64,000 bases of DNA, from positions 62,001-126,000 of the forward strand of contig NZ_JACIDT010000011.1 in the NCBI RefSeq assembly GCF_014196495.1, given 5' to 3'. Origin of the DNA: Sphingobium jiangsuense. Lineage in GTDB: Bacteria > Pseudomonadota > Alphaproteobacteria > Sphingomonadales > Sphingomonadaceae. The notes beneath the pieces were generated by a model that saw nothing but the letters and a program-made list of their open reading frames with translations, had not been told where the DNA came from and ran no database searches. Shown in pieces: positions 11,248 to 20,805 of the stretch (position 1 is its first letter; every line of letters begins with the position of its first letter). Both the position numbers and the translations under genes were made by a program.

Positions 11248-11984
11248 AGCGGCTTGCCCAGGGCGCGGCCGAGCAGCGCCGCCGGTTCGTTGCGCGGGGG
11301 AAAGCGCAGCGACCCGGTCGGGTCGATCAGCCGTCCCTTGTCCAGCCGCATCATCTGCGCATGGCCGATCATCGAGATCAGCGGCAGGTCGTGGGTGGCG
11401 ATGACGATCGTGGTGCCGAGCCGGTTCAGCGCCTCGAACAGGCCGAGCAGCCGCTTCGCCATTTCCGGGTCGACGTTGCCGGTCGGCTCGTCGGCGACCA
11501 ATATGTCCGGCCGGCCGATCACCGCGCGGGCGATGGCGACCCGCTGCTGCTCCCCGCCCGACAGCGATTCCGGCAGTGCGTCGGCGCGCTCGCCCAGGCC
11601 CACCCAGGCCAGCATCTCCTCGACCGGGCCGCCGATCTCCTGCTCGTCCATGCCCGCGAGGCGCAGCGGCAGCGCGACATTGTCGTGCGCGGACAGGTGA
11701 GGCACCAGCCGGAAATCCTGGAACACCACGCCGATGCGGCGGCGGAAGCCGGGCAGGCGGTTGCGGTGCATCATCACCACATCCTCCCCGAACAGCTTGA
11801 GCACGCCGCGCGTCGGCCGCTGCGACAGATAGAGCAGGCGCAGCAGCGACGTCTTGCCCGCGCCCGATGCACCGGTCAGGAAATAGAAACCGCCCGCCGA
11901 GAGGGAGAAGCTGATATCGGACAGCACCTCCTCATCAGCCCCGTAGCGCAGGCCGATATTCTCGAACTCGATAATGGCGTTCAT
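11244..11984 (-). CDS. ftsE: Cell division ATP-binding protein FtsE
   Basis: ABC ATPase of the FtsEX complex, 246 residues. Walker A is GASGAGKTSLLRLL (about 37-50), the signature is LSGGEQQRVAIARA, and Walker B is ILVADEPTGNVDPE. I chose the ATG at 11984 because MNAIIEFENIGLRYG is the normal FtsE start; upstream residues in the same frame are not conserved. It is the first gene of the leftward operon ftsE-ftsX-YdcF-plsC-TyrA and is divergent from the MJ0042 gene; the 166-base gap should hold both promoters. Confidence 0.95.
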   Translation of the reverse strand: MNAIIEFENIGLRYGADEEVLSDISFSLSAGGFYFLTGASGAGKTSLLRLLYLSQRPTRGVLKLFGEDVVMMHRNRLPGFRRRIGVVFQDFRLVPHLSAHDNVALPLRLAGMDEQEIGGPVEEMLAWVGLGERADALPESLSGGEQQRVAIARAVIGRPDILVADEPTGNVDPEMAKRLLGLFEALNRLGTTIVIATHDLPLISMIGHAQMMRLDKGRLIDPTGSLRFPPRNEPAALLGRALGKPL

Positions 11985-12150
11985 ATCCGTTAAGAGCCGG
12001 CCCCGCTTTGTCCCTTGCCGTCCATCGCACAAGGCCCGCCGCCCGTAAAGACCCGTAGATGCGGGCGGTTGGCGGCGGTTCGCGTCCCGCGCGACGTTAA
12101 TCCGCTCGTGGTGGCTTGCGCCGGAGTCGCGAGCGCGCTTAATAGATGGC

Positions 12151-13020
12151 ATGATCCTCGTGTGCCCCAATTGCGCGACGCGCTACATCGTCCCGGATGA
12201 GGCCATCGGCGTCAACGGCCGTCAGGTGCGTTGCGCCGCCTGCAAGCATAGCTGGTTCCAGCAGGGCGCCGCGCTGCCCCCGCGCGAGGAAAGCGTTCCG
12301 CCGACGCCGCCCGCCCCGGCGGTGGCCGCGCCCGCCTCGCGCGAGGAACATGCCACCCCGGCCGACGAGACGGCGGCCTCCGCTGCGCCCGCCGATCCCA
12401 TCGCCGCCGCAGCCGAGGAACAGGGCTATGACGCGGGCAGCGGCGGCGGGAACCCCCCGCCCGCCGGGCAGGCGCGGGCGGTGGACATATCCCAGGTCCG
12501 GCCTCCCCACCGGTCCGACTGGCGTGACGCCCCTGTCGGCGTGGAGGACGACGACAGCCTGATCGCGCCTTCGCCGTCGCGCAAGCCCCGGCGCAACCCG
12601 GCGCGGCTGTGGACCTATGCGGCGCTGGTCTTCTGCCTCGTCATCGTGGGGGCGGGCACGGCGCTCTATCTGTTCGGGCCGCCGCAATGGGCGGTGAAGG
12701 CGGGCCTGCTTTCCGACGCGCGGGAGCCGGATCTGCTGTTCTACCTCGCCAAGCCCGCCGAGCGCCGCAGCCTGCCCAGCGGGCAGGAATATTTCGCGTT
12801 CAGCGCCCGCATCGTGAACAGCGGCGCGCGCACCCTGTCGGTGCCGCCGGTCGAGGTCCAGCTACGCGACCGGCAGGACCGGCTGGTGTTCAGCTGGACG
12901 ACCAAGGCCGACAAGGCCGAGCTGAAGCCGGGGGAGGAGGCGAGCATCAGCGAAAGCCGCCTCGACATCCCCAAGAACGCGGAAAATCTCTCGCTCACCT
13001 TCGTCGAGGACGGCCGCTGA
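12151..13020 (+). CDS. MJ0042-type zinc-ribbon membrane protein with DUF3426-like domain
   Basis: The 289-residue protein starts with an MJ0042 zinc ribbon: C5-x2-C8 and C28-x2-C31, with the family-typical CPNCATRY and VRCAACKHSWF. A long Pro/Ala/acidic disordered linker follows (about 40-145). One membrane segment (LVFCLVIVGAGTALYLFG, about 158-175) precedes a C-terminal beta-rich domain (about 180-289) with the FSARIVNSG pattern of DUF3426, which would face the periplasm. This architecture is regularly found divergent from ftsE in alphaproteobacteria (family knowledge), as here. Its molecular function is not established. Confidence 0.85.
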   Translation: MILVCPNCATRYIVPDEAIGVNGRQVRCAACKHSWFQQGAALPPREESVPPTPPAPAVAAPASREEHATPADETAASAAPADPIAAAAEEQGYDAGSGGGNPPPAGQARAVDISQVRPPHRSDWRDAPVGVEDDDSLIAPSPSRKPRRNPARLWTYAALVFCLVIVGAGTALYLFGPPQWAVKAGLLSDAREPDLLFYLAKPAERRSLPSGQEYFAFSARIVNSGARTLSVPPVEVQLRDRQDRLVFSWTTKADKAELKPGEEASISESRLDIPKNAENLSLTFVEDGR

Positions 13021-13168
13021 TCCTTCCGGCATCGGCGGGCGTGGGACGGGCGGCGCGAAAAAGCGAATAATCGCGCAAAACGGATAAGGGCGCTTGCAAC
13101 CCCCTCCACCCTTTGCTAAGGGCCAGCGCCTGCCAGGTGCCGGGTCGACCGGCTTCCTACTCTGATGT

Positions 13169-13255
13169 GCGGTCGTGGCGGAACTGGTAGACGCGCAACG
13201 TTGAGGTCGTTGTGGCCGAAAGGCCGTGGAAGTTCGAGTCTTCTCGACCGCACCA
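13169..13255 (+). tRNA. tRNA-Leu (anticodon GAG)
   Basis: An 87-base cloverleaf with encoded CCA. Acceptor 5' GCGGTCG (13169-13175) pairs with CGACCGC (13245-13251), followed by ACCA. The anticodon stem CAACG (13196-13200) pairs with CGTTG (13208-13212) around the loop TTGAGGT, giving anticodon GAG (13203-13205). The long variable arm (TGGCCGAAAGGCCG region) is typical of class II leucine tRNA, and GTTCGAGTC is the T-arm. No integrase or duplicated 3' end was seen nearby. Confidence 0.97.
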
Positions 13256-13372
13256 CAGAGTCCGGCATGTGCCGGACGATATTTTCCAGATAAAACAGAG
13301 GTATGAAGAACCGCGCGGTTCTGCGCGATTTCGGGGTATGCGTAGATGCCGGAACGCCCGGTTGGGTGACCT

Positions 13373-13714
13373 CTATCGCGATGGCGGATCATCCGCCGAG
13401 CGAAGCAGCAGGTCGTCGGTGACGGTCATGGTGAATATGGGGTCGGCATCGGCGGGCACTTCGGCGATCGCATCCAGAAACGCCGCGCGGGTCGCGGGGT
13501 CGTCATAGACCATTTTCCGGTCGAATGCGGCGCGCCAGGTCGCTTCGTCCGGCCATTCGGCATAGCCGACAAAGCGGCCGTCGGCGTCCCGGTGCAGGCG
13601 GGAGCCATAGCTGCCGTAGCGTTCCCGGATGAGCTGCATGCCGCGCCGCCACGCCTTGCGGAACTGCTCTTCCTTGCCCGGATGGACGCGCCACCAATAT
13701 ACGGCAACAAACAT
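13373..13714 (-). CDS. Antibiotic biosynthesis monooxygenase (ABM)-like domain protein
   Basis: The 113-residue protein starts MFVAVYWWRVHPGKEEQFRKAW, matching the first beta strand and helix of the dimeric alpha/beta-barrel ABM superfamily. A second half with GYAEWPDEATWRAAF follows the usual 'a.W.s.ea...' pattern. Such proteins include small cofactor-free monooxygenases and stress proteins; no catalytic assignment is possible. It is probably transcribed alone; the ABC permease gene follows on the same strand 82 bases away in genome order but its promoter lies elsewhere. Confidence 0.7.
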   Translation of the reverse strand: MFVAVYWWRVHPGKEEQFRKAWRRGMQLIRERYGSYGSRLHRDADGRFVGYAEWPDEATWRAAFDRKMVYDDPATRAAFLDAIAEVPADADPIFTMTVTDDLLLRSADDPPSR

Positions 13715-13796
13715 GGCTGTCTCCTCAGATGCACCTCCTGAACGCCTGTAAGGCGGGGATCGTTTCGTCGGAGGCCGGATCGCCGGCCGATCGGGA

Positions 13797-16331
13797 TCAG
13801 AGCGCGCGCAAGGCGCGGGCCGGGCGCACGGACAGCAGCGGTATCGATCCCAGCAGGCCGATCCCCAGCGTCAGCACCGCGCCCGCGCCCAATGTCATGA
13901 GCACCAGCAGCCAGTCGGGCGACCAGTGGAATTCGAAGATCTGCACGATCACGAACCACGCCGCCGCCGACCCCAGCGCCAGCGCAACCAGCGCCAGCAC
14001 CGCCGCCAGCAGCGCATATTCGATCGCCTGGCTGCCCAGAATCTGCCAGCGGCTCGCGCCCAGCATCTTCAGCACCACGCTGTCATAGGCGCGCGCCTGC
14101 CGGGATGCCGCGATGGCGCCGATCAGCACCGCGATGCCCGCCAGAATGGCGACCGACCCGGCCAGCACGATGGCGGTGGCCATCTGCCCCAGCAGCACCG
14201 TCACCTGCCCCACCACCTCGCTGGTGGCGATGATGGAGATGGGTGGGAAGGCCGCCAGCAAGGCGCGGGAGAGCTGCCCCTCCGACCCCCTCGACGCCAG
14301 CGTGACGGTCGCCGCCAGACTATGCGGCGCGTCGCGCAGGCTGTTGGGAGAAAAAACCATGATATAGTTGAAGCCCATCGTCTCCCATTTGACCTGCCGC
14401 AGCGAGGCGATCCGCGCCTCGATCTCGCGGCCCAGCACGGAAACGACCAGAGTGTCGCCGATGCCGACCCGCATCGTCTTCGCCGCGTCGCGATCCAGCG
14501 AGATCAGCGGCGGCCCGGCATAATCCTTCGGCCACCAGGCGCCCTCCACCAGATCGGACCCTTCGGGCAGGGTGTCGCTGTAGGTGACGCCACGCTCGCC
14601 GCGCAGGAACCACGCATCCCTGGGCAGTTCCGCAAGGTCGGCGACGCGGGTGCCGCCATAGGCGATGATGGTCCCGCGCAGGGTAGGGACGATGTTGAGC
14701 GACGCCCCCGGCGCCTCGCGCGCGACGATCTGCTGAAACTGGCGCTGCTGCGCGATGGGGATGTCGAGCACGAACTGGTCCGGCGCGGTCTGTGGCACGG
14801 TGTTGCGAATCTCGGCGCTCAGGCTGGACTGGATCGCCGCCAGCGTGACGAAGAGGGTGAGGCCCAGCCCCAGCGCCACCACCAGCGCGGAGGTCTGCGC
14901 GCCGGGGCGGTGCAGATTGGCGATGGCCAGCCGGGCGAGAGGCGCGCGCGGCGACGGCATCCGGCGCGCCAGCCGCCGCACCAGCAGGCCGATGCCGAAC
15001 AGGATGGCGAGAACGGCGCCTACTCCGCCCAGCACCGATGCGGCGAAGAGCGGTTCCCGCGCCGTCCCCAGCGCGAGCGCGATCGCGGCCAGCGAAGCGA
15101 GCCCCACGGCGATCAGGCTCGTCCGGTCGATCCCCGGCTGCCGGTCGACGGTTTCGCGGAACAGCGCAGCGGCGGGCAGGACGCGCGCATGGGCGAGCGG
15201 CGGCATGATGAAGATGAAGGCGATCAGCAGGCCATAGGCCGCGCTGATCAGGAGCGGCCCCGGCGTCAGCGCGAAGGTGGGCTGCACCGGCAGTATGTCG
15301 CGCGCGCCCGCGACCAGCGCCATCGGCAGCAGCACGCCCACCGCCAGACCGCAGGCCGTGGCCAGTACCGCCACCGCGCCGATCTGCATCAGGTAGATGC
15401 GGGAAATGTCGCCCGCCGACGCACCCAATATCTTGAGCGTGGCGATGCCGTTGCGCTTGATCGCGAGATAGGAGGTGACGCCATTGCCCACCCCGATCCC
15501 TGCAATGGCGAGCGCCGCCAGCCCGATCAGCGTCAGGAACTGGCCCATGCGCTCGAAGAAGCGGCTGGTCCCCGGCGCGGCGCGATCGCGATCCTTGACC
15601 TCGAACCCGGCGGCGGGGAAGGCGCGCTTCAGCGCGTCGCCCGCCGCGCGCGCATCGGCGCCGGGCGCGATGCGGATGCGATATTTGCTTTCATAAAGGC
15701 TGCCCGGCTGGATCAGGCCGGTGCGGCGCACCCCCTCCAGCGAGGTGATCGCCACCGGCCCCAGGGTGAAGCCTTCCCCCACCCGGTCCGGCTCGTCGGC
15801 GATGATATCGCGGATACGGAAATCCGCCTCGCCATAGCGCAGATGCTGTCCGGGCCGCAGATCGAGCCGGTCGGCCAGCGCCTGGCCGACCACCACCTCG
15901 TCGGCGGTCATCGCCCCGGCGGGGCCGCCGTTGAGCAGCAGCGTGCCGTAGAGCGGATAGGCGCCGTCCACGCCCTTCAATTCGGTCAGCACGGCGGAGG
16001 CGCCCCCGTTCGCGCCATCGCGGCCGCGTGGATGCTGCGCCATCGCCCGCAGCCGGATGGTCTCGCTCAGCTGCCCGGTGCGGCGGAAGGCGGCCTTTTC
16101 CAGCTCGCTCGCCTCGCGCTGCGCCATCGCGATCTCGACATCGCCGCCCAGCAGGATCCGGCCCTTGCCGGCGATCTCTCCGGTGATGGCGGTCGTCAGG
16201 TTGCCGATCGTCGCCAGCGTTGCCACCCCCAGAAACAGGCAGATAAACAGCAGGCGCAGGCCGCGCAGGCCGCGATGCAGGTCGCGGCGCGCGATCCGCC
16301 AGCATCCGCGCCAGCCCAGCCCCGTCATCAT
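13797..16331 (-). CDS. ABC transporter permease, FtsX-like (YbbP type)
   Basis: The 844-residue membrane protein has two FtsX permease units: an N-terminal membrane helix, a periplasmic MacB-like domain, three helices near the middle, a second cluster (about 390-500), another periplasmic region, and three C-terminal helices. This is the arrangement of YbbP/LolC-MacB-like permeases that act on envelope lipids or lipoproteins without a transport channel. The start at 16331 overlaps the ATPase stop in an ATGA; I chose MTGLGWRG for that reason. Together with the ATPase and the divergent SGNH lipoprotein it forms the ybbA-ybbP-tesA layout known in many proteobacteria. Confidence 0.88.
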   Translation of the reverse strand: MMTGLGWRGCWRIARRDLHRGLRGLRLLFICLFLGVATLATIGNLTTAITGEIAGKGRILLGGDVEIAMAQREASELEKAAFRRTGQLSETIRLRAMAQHPRGRDGANGGASAVLTELKGVDGAYPLYGTLLLNGGPAGAMTADEVVVGQALADRLDLRPGQHLRYGEADFRIRDIIADEPDRVGEGFTLGPVAITSLEGVRRTGLIQPGSLYESKYRIRIAPGADARAAGDALKRAFPAAGFEVKDRDRAAPGTSRFFERMGQFLTLIGLAALAIAGIGVGNGVTSYLAIKRNGIATLKILGASAGDISRIYLMQIGAVAVLATACGLAVGVLLPMALVAGARDILPVQPTFALTPGPLLISAAYGLLIAFIFIMPPLAHARVLPAAALFRETVDRQPGIDRTSLIAVGLASLAAIALALGTAREPLFAASVLGGVGAVLAILFGIGLLVRRLARRMPSPRAPLARLAIANLHRPGAQTSALVVALGLGLTLFVTLAAIQSSLSAEIRNTVPQTAPDQFVLDIPIAQQRQFQQIVAREAPGASLNIVPTLRGTIIAYGGTRVADLAELPRDAWFLRGERGVTYSDTLPEGSDLVEGAWWPKDYAGPPLISLDRDAAKTMRVGIGDTLVVSVLGREIEARIASLRQVKWETMGFNYIMVFSPNSLRDAPHSLAATVTLASRGSEGQLSRALLAAFPPISIIATSEVVGQVTVLLGQMATAIVLAGSVAILAGIAVLIGAIAASRQARAYDSVVLKMLGASRWQILGSQAIEYALLAAVLALVALALGSAAAWFVIVQIFEFHWSPDWLLVLMTLGAGAVLTLGIGLLGSIPLLSVRPARALRAL

Positions 16332-17017
16332 GGCCGCCGGTCCGCCACGATCCGCCCGTCGCGTATCTCGATGATGCGGTCGCACCGTTCGGCAAGGGCG
16401 GGGTCGTGGGTGATGATGACCAGCGTGGTCCGGTTGGCCGCGTGCCGGGCGAACAGCAAGTCGACGATCGTGCCGCTGGTCCCGCCATCGAGATTTCCGG
16501 TCGGCTCGTCGGCGAAAATGATATCCGGCCCCGGCGCCACCGCGCGGGCGATGGCGACGCGCTGCTGCTCGCCGCCGGAAAGCTGCGCGGGGTAATGGTC
16601 CAGCCTGTGGCCCAGCCCTACCGCCTCCAGCTCCGCCGCGGCGCGGGCGAAGGCGTCGGCCAGCCCCGCAATCTCCAACGGCACCGCGACATTTTCAAGC
16701 GCGGTCATCGTCGGCAGCAGGTGGAAGCTTTGTAGGACGATGCCCACGCGCCCGCGCCGCGCCCACGCCAGCCCATCTTCATCCAGCGGGCCATAATCGA
16801 TCCCGGCGACCCGAACCTCTCCGCCGCTGGCGCGTTCGAGGCCGGAGAGGATCGCCATCAGCGAGGACTTTCCCGAACCCGACGGACCCAATATGGCAAG
16901 GCTCTCGCCCTGCGCGATCGACAGGTCGATGCCCTTGAGAATCTCCGTCGTGCCAAGCGACAGCGTGACATTGCGCGCTTCGACGGCGATAGGAAGGGGA
17001 CTGGACGAACCGTGCAT
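16328..17017 (-). CDS. ABC transporter ATP-binding protein (YbbA type)
   Basis: The 229-residue ATPase has Walker A GPSGSGKSSLMA (44-55), Q-loop ...VLQSFHLLPTMTALENV, signature LSGGEQQRVAIARA and Walker B IIFADEPTGNLDGG. It belongs to the MacB/LolD-like group that pairs with FtsX-type permeases. Its stop overlaps the permease start by four bases. The 5' end faces the arylesterase gene, whose start lies only 17 bases away, so the two promoters must overlap or lie inside the neighbouring coding sequence. Confidence 0.92.
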   Translation of the reverse strand: MHGSSSPLPIAVEARNVTLSLGTTEILKGIDLSIAQGESLAILGPSGSGKSSLMAILSGLERASGGEVRVAGIDYGPLDEDGLAWARRGRVGIVLQSFHLLPTMTALENVAVPLEIAGLADAFARAAAELEAVGLGHRLDHYPAQLSGGEQQRVAIARAVAPGPDIIFADEPTGNLDGGTSGTIVDLLFARHAANRTTLVIITHDPALAERCDRIIEIRDGRIVADRRP

Positions 17018-17034
17018 GAATGAAGGAAACCTCG

Positions 17035-17766
17035 ATGGCGCGAAACTGGCTGTCTTATGCGGGCTATATGGCCGCCGCGCAATTGCTTGCGGCCTGTTCG
17101 GGTGATCCGGCGCGGAATACCGTCGCCGATTCCGTCGTTCAGGACCAGAATGCCACGGCGCCGAATGCCACGGCGCCGATGGCGGAGCGCAAGCTGGTGC
17201 TCGCCTTCGGCGACAGCCTCTATGCGGGCTATGGCGTGGCGCAGAACGAAAGCTTCCCGCGCCAGCTGGAAAAGGCCTTGCAGGCGCGCGGCGAGGCGGT
17301 CGAGGTGCGCAATGCGGGCGTTTCCGGGGAAACGACGCAGGGCGGGTTGCAGCGTCTGGCCTTCACGCTCGACGGCCTTCCCCGCAAGCCCGATCTCGTG
17401 CTTCTCGGCCTCGGCGGCAACGACATGCTGCGCGGCCTCGACCCGGCCCAGAGCGAGAAGAATCTGCGGGAGATGCTCGATATGCTGAAGGCGCGCCAGG
17501 TGCCGGTCCTGCTGACGGGCATGCTGGCGGCGCCGAATATGGGCGCCGAATATGCGGCGCGGTTCAACGCCATCTATCCCGCCTTGGCCAAGGAGTACGG
17601 CCTGCCCCTCTATCCCTTCTTTCTTGAAGGCGTGATCGGCAACCCCGATTATATGCAGGCCGATTCCATCCACCCCAATCCCGCCGGCGTGGATATCGTC
17701 GCGGGAAAAATCGCGCCGCTTGTCGCCGGGGCTTTGCGGGCGGAATCAGCTCCTGACGGCGGCTAG
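17035..17766 (+). CDS. Arylesterase / SGNH-hydrolase lipoprotein (TesA-like)
   Basis: The 243-residue GDSL hydrolase has its nucleophile S61 in AFGDSLYAGYG, the Gly block in NAGVSGETT, GGND in LLGLGGNDM, and the Asp-x-x-His pair in DSIHPNPAG near the C-terminus. The N-terminus carries a lipobox, LLAAC with C21, so it is predicted to be a lipoprotein in place of the secreted form of E. coli TesA. A 15-base tandem repeat (17149-17178) encodes NATAPNATAP in the linker. I chose the ATG at 17035, preceded by GAAGGAAA. Confidence 0.9.
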   Translation: MARNWLSYAGYMAAAQLLAACSGDPARNTVADSVVQDQNATAPNATAPMAERKLVLAFGDSLYAGYGVAQNESFPRQLEKALQARGEAVEVRNAGVSGETTQGGLQRLAFTLDGLPRKPDLVLLGLGGNDMLRGLDPAQSEKNLREMLDMLKARQVPVLLTGMLAAPNMGAEYAARFNAIYPALAKEYGLPLYPFFLEGVIGNPDYMQADSIHPNPAGVDIVAGKIAPLVAGALRAESAPDGG

Positions 17767-17789
17767 AACTTCCGTCATTCAACCGCATT

Positions 17790-18518
17790 TCATTGCCGCC
17801 AGCGGCAAAAATCATCCTGCATCGCCCGGTCGAGGATGCCGCGGCACTCGGCATATTCCGGGCGGGCCGGTTCGATCACGCCCATCGGAACGCCCGGCAT
17901 CTGCATCTGCGGCACGAAAGCGATCGGGCAGGCAACGGGAACGAGCTGCGATCCCGCGCCGACCTGCAAGGTCGTCAGCAGGCCGAACATCCGCCCCTCG
18001 CGCGTGGGGCGGCCAAGGATGACGAGCCGGTGCTGCCCCTGTTCGTTGGTCGACAGATAGATGTGCCCCGACAGATTGGGCATCGACACATGGCCCGACT
18101 GGGCGAAGGCGCCGTCCGCCCGGTCCGCTTCGGCGAAGCGCAGATAGCCCGCCGCTTCGTCCCATTCCATGCGCGTGCGATAGGCGATGACCGCGCCCGG
18201 CGTGCCGAAGCTGGCCCGCAGCGTCACATAATCCTGCTCGATCCAGCGGATCGCCGCGCGGCTGTAGGCGCCCATATGATCGGGCGCGAGATCGCGCGCC
18301 GCGCCCGGATCGGTTCGCGGGCCGCCGCGCAAGGGCGTGCCCAGCGCCTCCTCGATCCGCACCACCGTCGCCAGGGTGAAGGGGCGGCTGCCCGACAGCG
18401 CCTTTTCGAGCGTGGAGAGGCTGATCCGCGCCATGTCCGCCAGCGCCTGCCGCGACATGCGCCGCCGCGCCAGTTCCTCGCGCAGCCGCTCGGCAAAGCT
18501 GTCGTCCACGTCCTGCAT
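17790..18518 (-). CDS. Helix-turn-helix (XRE-like) transcriptional regulator
   Basis: The 242-residue protein has an N-terminal helix-turn-helix (about 8-60: RLREELARRRMSRQALAD...ISLSTLEKALSG), typical of XRE/Cro-like DNA binders. The C-terminal domain (about 90-240) has the pattern Y..LRASFGTPG and GHIYLSTNEQGQHRLVILG, suggesting a small ligand-sensing beta barrel; I do not know its ligand. I chose the ATG at 18518 because it follows AGGGGTGGGG. An in-frame start 48 bases upstream exists. Confidence 0.75.
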   Translation of the reverse strand: MQDVDDSFAERLREELARRRMSRQALADMARISLSTLEKALSGSRPFTLATVVRIEEALGTPLRGGPRTDPGAARDLAPDHMGAYSRAAIRWIEQDYVTLRASFGTPGAVIAYRTRMEWDEAAGYLRFAEADRADGAFAQSGHVSMPNLSGHIYLSTNEQGQHRLVILGRPTREGRMFGLLTTLQVGAGSQLVPVACPIAFVPQMQMPGVPMGVIEPARPEYAECRGILDRAMQDDFCRWRQ

Positions 18519-18696
18519 CGGCCCCACCCCTGAATAGATACCGGACAATTCCGCACAAAACCGCACAAGCCGTCAAGCCTCTTCGCGCGCGCCGCACATC
18601 TCCGCCCGCTCCGGCAAAAAGCGGCATGGCTTGCCGATGGCTGTCCGGCATGGCGCGGGCCTAATGGAAAGGCTCCGCTTTTTCAGGGAGTGCACC

Positions 18697-20805
18697 ATGC
18701 CCGTTTTTCTCTTCCCCCGCCGGTCGCGCAGCCGACTGGCGCTCGGCCTCTCGCTGCTTCTGGGCCTTGTCGCCCTTATTTTCCTGACCGGCCGCCTCAC
18801 CGCCGCCGATGCGGAGGCGGACCCCGACGCCATCGGCAGCGGCACGCTGATGCTGCGCGGAAAGGGCGTCGCCACCGCCATGCCCGCCCTGCGGCTGGGC
18901 ACCGACATGGACGTGACCGTCAGCGGCCAGACCGCCCGCATCCGTGTGACACAGGCCTTCCGCAACACCGGCGACCGGTGGATGGAGGCGGCCTATCTCT
19001 ACCCGCTGCCCGATGACGGCGCGGTCGACAGCCTGAAGATGGTGGTCGGCCAGCGCGTCATCATCGGTCATATCAAGCGCCGCGAGGAAGCCCGCGCGAT
19101 CTACGATAAAGCCCGCGACGAAGGAAAGAAGGCGGGCCTCGTCGAAGCCGAGCGCCCCAATATGTTCCGCACCAGCGTCGCCAATGTGGGGCCGGGCGAA
19201 ACCGTGCTGATCGCCATCGAATATCAGGCCCCCGTCCGCCAGCTCGGCGGCGAATTCGCGCTGCGCCTGCCGCTGGTCGTCGGCCCGCGCTACACCCCGG
19301 CGCAGGTCCCCGCCGCCGACGCGCAGGCCGTCACCGCTCCGCTCGCGCATCCCGCTCTGGGCAAGGGGCTGAACCCGGTGTCGATCACCGTCCGCCTCGC
19401 CCCCGGCTTCAGGCCCGCCAATCTCATCAGCCCCTATCACCGCATTGCGGTCGAGCAGGAGGGCGAGCAGAACCGCATCATCCGCCTCGCCGATGGGGAG
19501 GTGCCCGCCGACCGCGATTTCGAGCTGCGCTGGCGCTCGGCCGACGCCGATCCGACTGTCGGCCTGTTTCGCCAGAACCTCGACGGCGAGGACTATCTCA
19601 TGGCCGCCATCACCCCGCCGACGCAGGAGCGCCAGCCCGCCGCCACGCCCCGCGAGATGGTGTTCGTCATCGACAACAGCGGCTCGATGGGCGGCAGCTC
19701 GATGGACGCGGCCAAGGACAGCCTGCTCTATGCGCTCGACACGCTGCGCCCGCAGGACCGCTTCAACATCATCCGCTTCGACGACACCATGACCCGCCTG
19801 TTCGACGACAGCGTCCCCGCCACGCCCGAACAGATCGCGCTGGCCAGGCGCTTCACCAGGGGGCTGGAGGCCAATGGCGGCACCGAAATGCTGCCCGCGC
19901 TGCAATCGGCGCTGATCGACAGCCGTCCCGACGATTCGGAAACCGTCCGCCAGATCGTCTTCCTGACCGACGGCAATATCGCGAACGAAAAGGAGATGAT
20001 GGCCGCCATCGCGGCGAAGGCGGGCCGCAGCCGCATCTTCATGGTCGGCATCGGCTCCGCGCCCAACCAGTATCTGATGCGCCGCATGGCCGAGGCGGGC
20101 CGGGGCGCCTTCACCAATGTCGGCACCGGCAACGAGGTCGCCGCGAAGATGACCGCGCTGCTCGACCGCCTGACCGCTCCGGTGGTCCGCGACCTTAAGG
20201 TCGGCGTCGAGGGCGCGTCTCTCGACCTCACCCCGCGCAAGCTGCCGGATCTTTATGCGGGAGAGCCGCTGGTGCTGCTGGGCAAGGGCAAGGCGTCCGG
20301 CGGCAGGCTGACCGTCAGCGGCACGATCGGCGGCAGGCGCTGGTCGCAGACCGTCGATCTGGGCGAGGCCATCGACAGCCCCGCCGTCGCGAAGCTCTGG
20401 GCCAATCGCCGCATCGCCGATGTCGAGGCCGCCCGCTGGGCAAGGGAGACCGACGCGGCCACCGCCGACGAGGCCATCGCGCAGCTCGGCCTCGCCTATG
20501 GCATCGTGACTTCGCAAACGAGCCTCGTCGCGGTCGACGAAACCCCGGCGCGGCCCGAAGGCGCGACGCTGACGCGCGAGGAACTGCCGCTGCTGCTCCC
20601 CGCGGGCTGGGATTTCGATGTTCTCTTCGGCGGCCGGACGGCGGGCGCGGGCGGGGGCGGCGCCATCCGGCCCGCCGATCAGGCCGAGGCCATGGACCTG
20701 CCCGAAACCGCAGCCGGCTATACCGCGCTGATCGGCCAGGGCGCGGCATTGCTGCTCATCGGCCTCGCCGGTCTCGGTTTCCGGCGCCGGAGGGCCCGCG
20801 CATGA
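18697..20805 (+). CDS. Sortase-target protein with VIT and VWA domains
   Basis: The 702-residue exported protein is of the 'marine proteobacterial sortase target' type. It has an N-terminal membrane segment (about 13-30), a VIT domain (about 50-170; e.g. RVTQAFRNTGDRWMEAAYLY), and a von Willebrand A domain (about 315-490) with the MIDAS start VIDNSGSMGGSS. The C-terminal cell-sorting signal is LPETA (668-672), then a hydrophobic helix and RRRRARA. The sortase gene starts inside its stop codon (ATGA). I chose the ATG at 18697 because it begins just before the signal helix; 22 upstream codons are unconserved. Confidence 0.9.
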   Translation: MPVFLFPRRSRSRLALGLSLLLGLVALIFLTGRLTAADAEADPDAIGSGTLMLRGKGVATAMPALRLGTDMDVTVSGQTARIRVTQAFRNTGDRWMEAAYLYPLPDDGAVDSLKMVVGQRVIIGHIKRREEARAIYDKARDEGKKAGLVEAERPNMFRTSVANVGPGETVLIAIEYQAPVRQLGGEFALRLPLVVGPRYTPAQVPAADAQAVTAPLAHPALGKGLNPVSITVRLAPGFRPANLISPYHRIAVEQEGEQNRIIRLADGEVPADRDFELRWRSADADPTVGLFRQNLDGEDYLMAAITPPTQERQPAATPREMVFVIDNSGSMGGSSMDAAKDSLLYALDTLRPQDRFNIIRFDDTMTRLFDDSVPATPEQIALARRFTRGLEANGGTEMLPALQSALIDSRPDDSETVRQIVFLTDGNIANEKEMMAAIAAKAGRSRIFMVGIGSAPNQYLMRRMAEAGRGAFTNVGTGNEVAAKMTALLDRLTAPVVRDLKVGVEGASLDLTPRKLPDLYAGEPLVLLGKGKASGGRLTVSGTIGGRRWSQTVDLGEAIDSPAVAKLWANRRIADVEAARWARETDAATADEAIAQLGLAYGIVTSQTSLVAVDETPARPEGATLTREELPLLLPAGWDFDVLFGGRTAGAGGGGAIRPADQAEAMDLPETAAGYTALIGQGAALLLIGLAGLGFRRRRARA

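Noticed and set aside
13169-13255. tRNA-Leu as an integration site for a genomic island
   Set aside because: No integrase, no duplicated tRNA 3' end found by eye, and core genes lie on both sides.
18661-20517. 618-codon minus-strand frame opposite the VIT/VWA gene
   Set aside because: Antisense shadow of a gene with clear domains; the composition is typical of GC-rich shadows.
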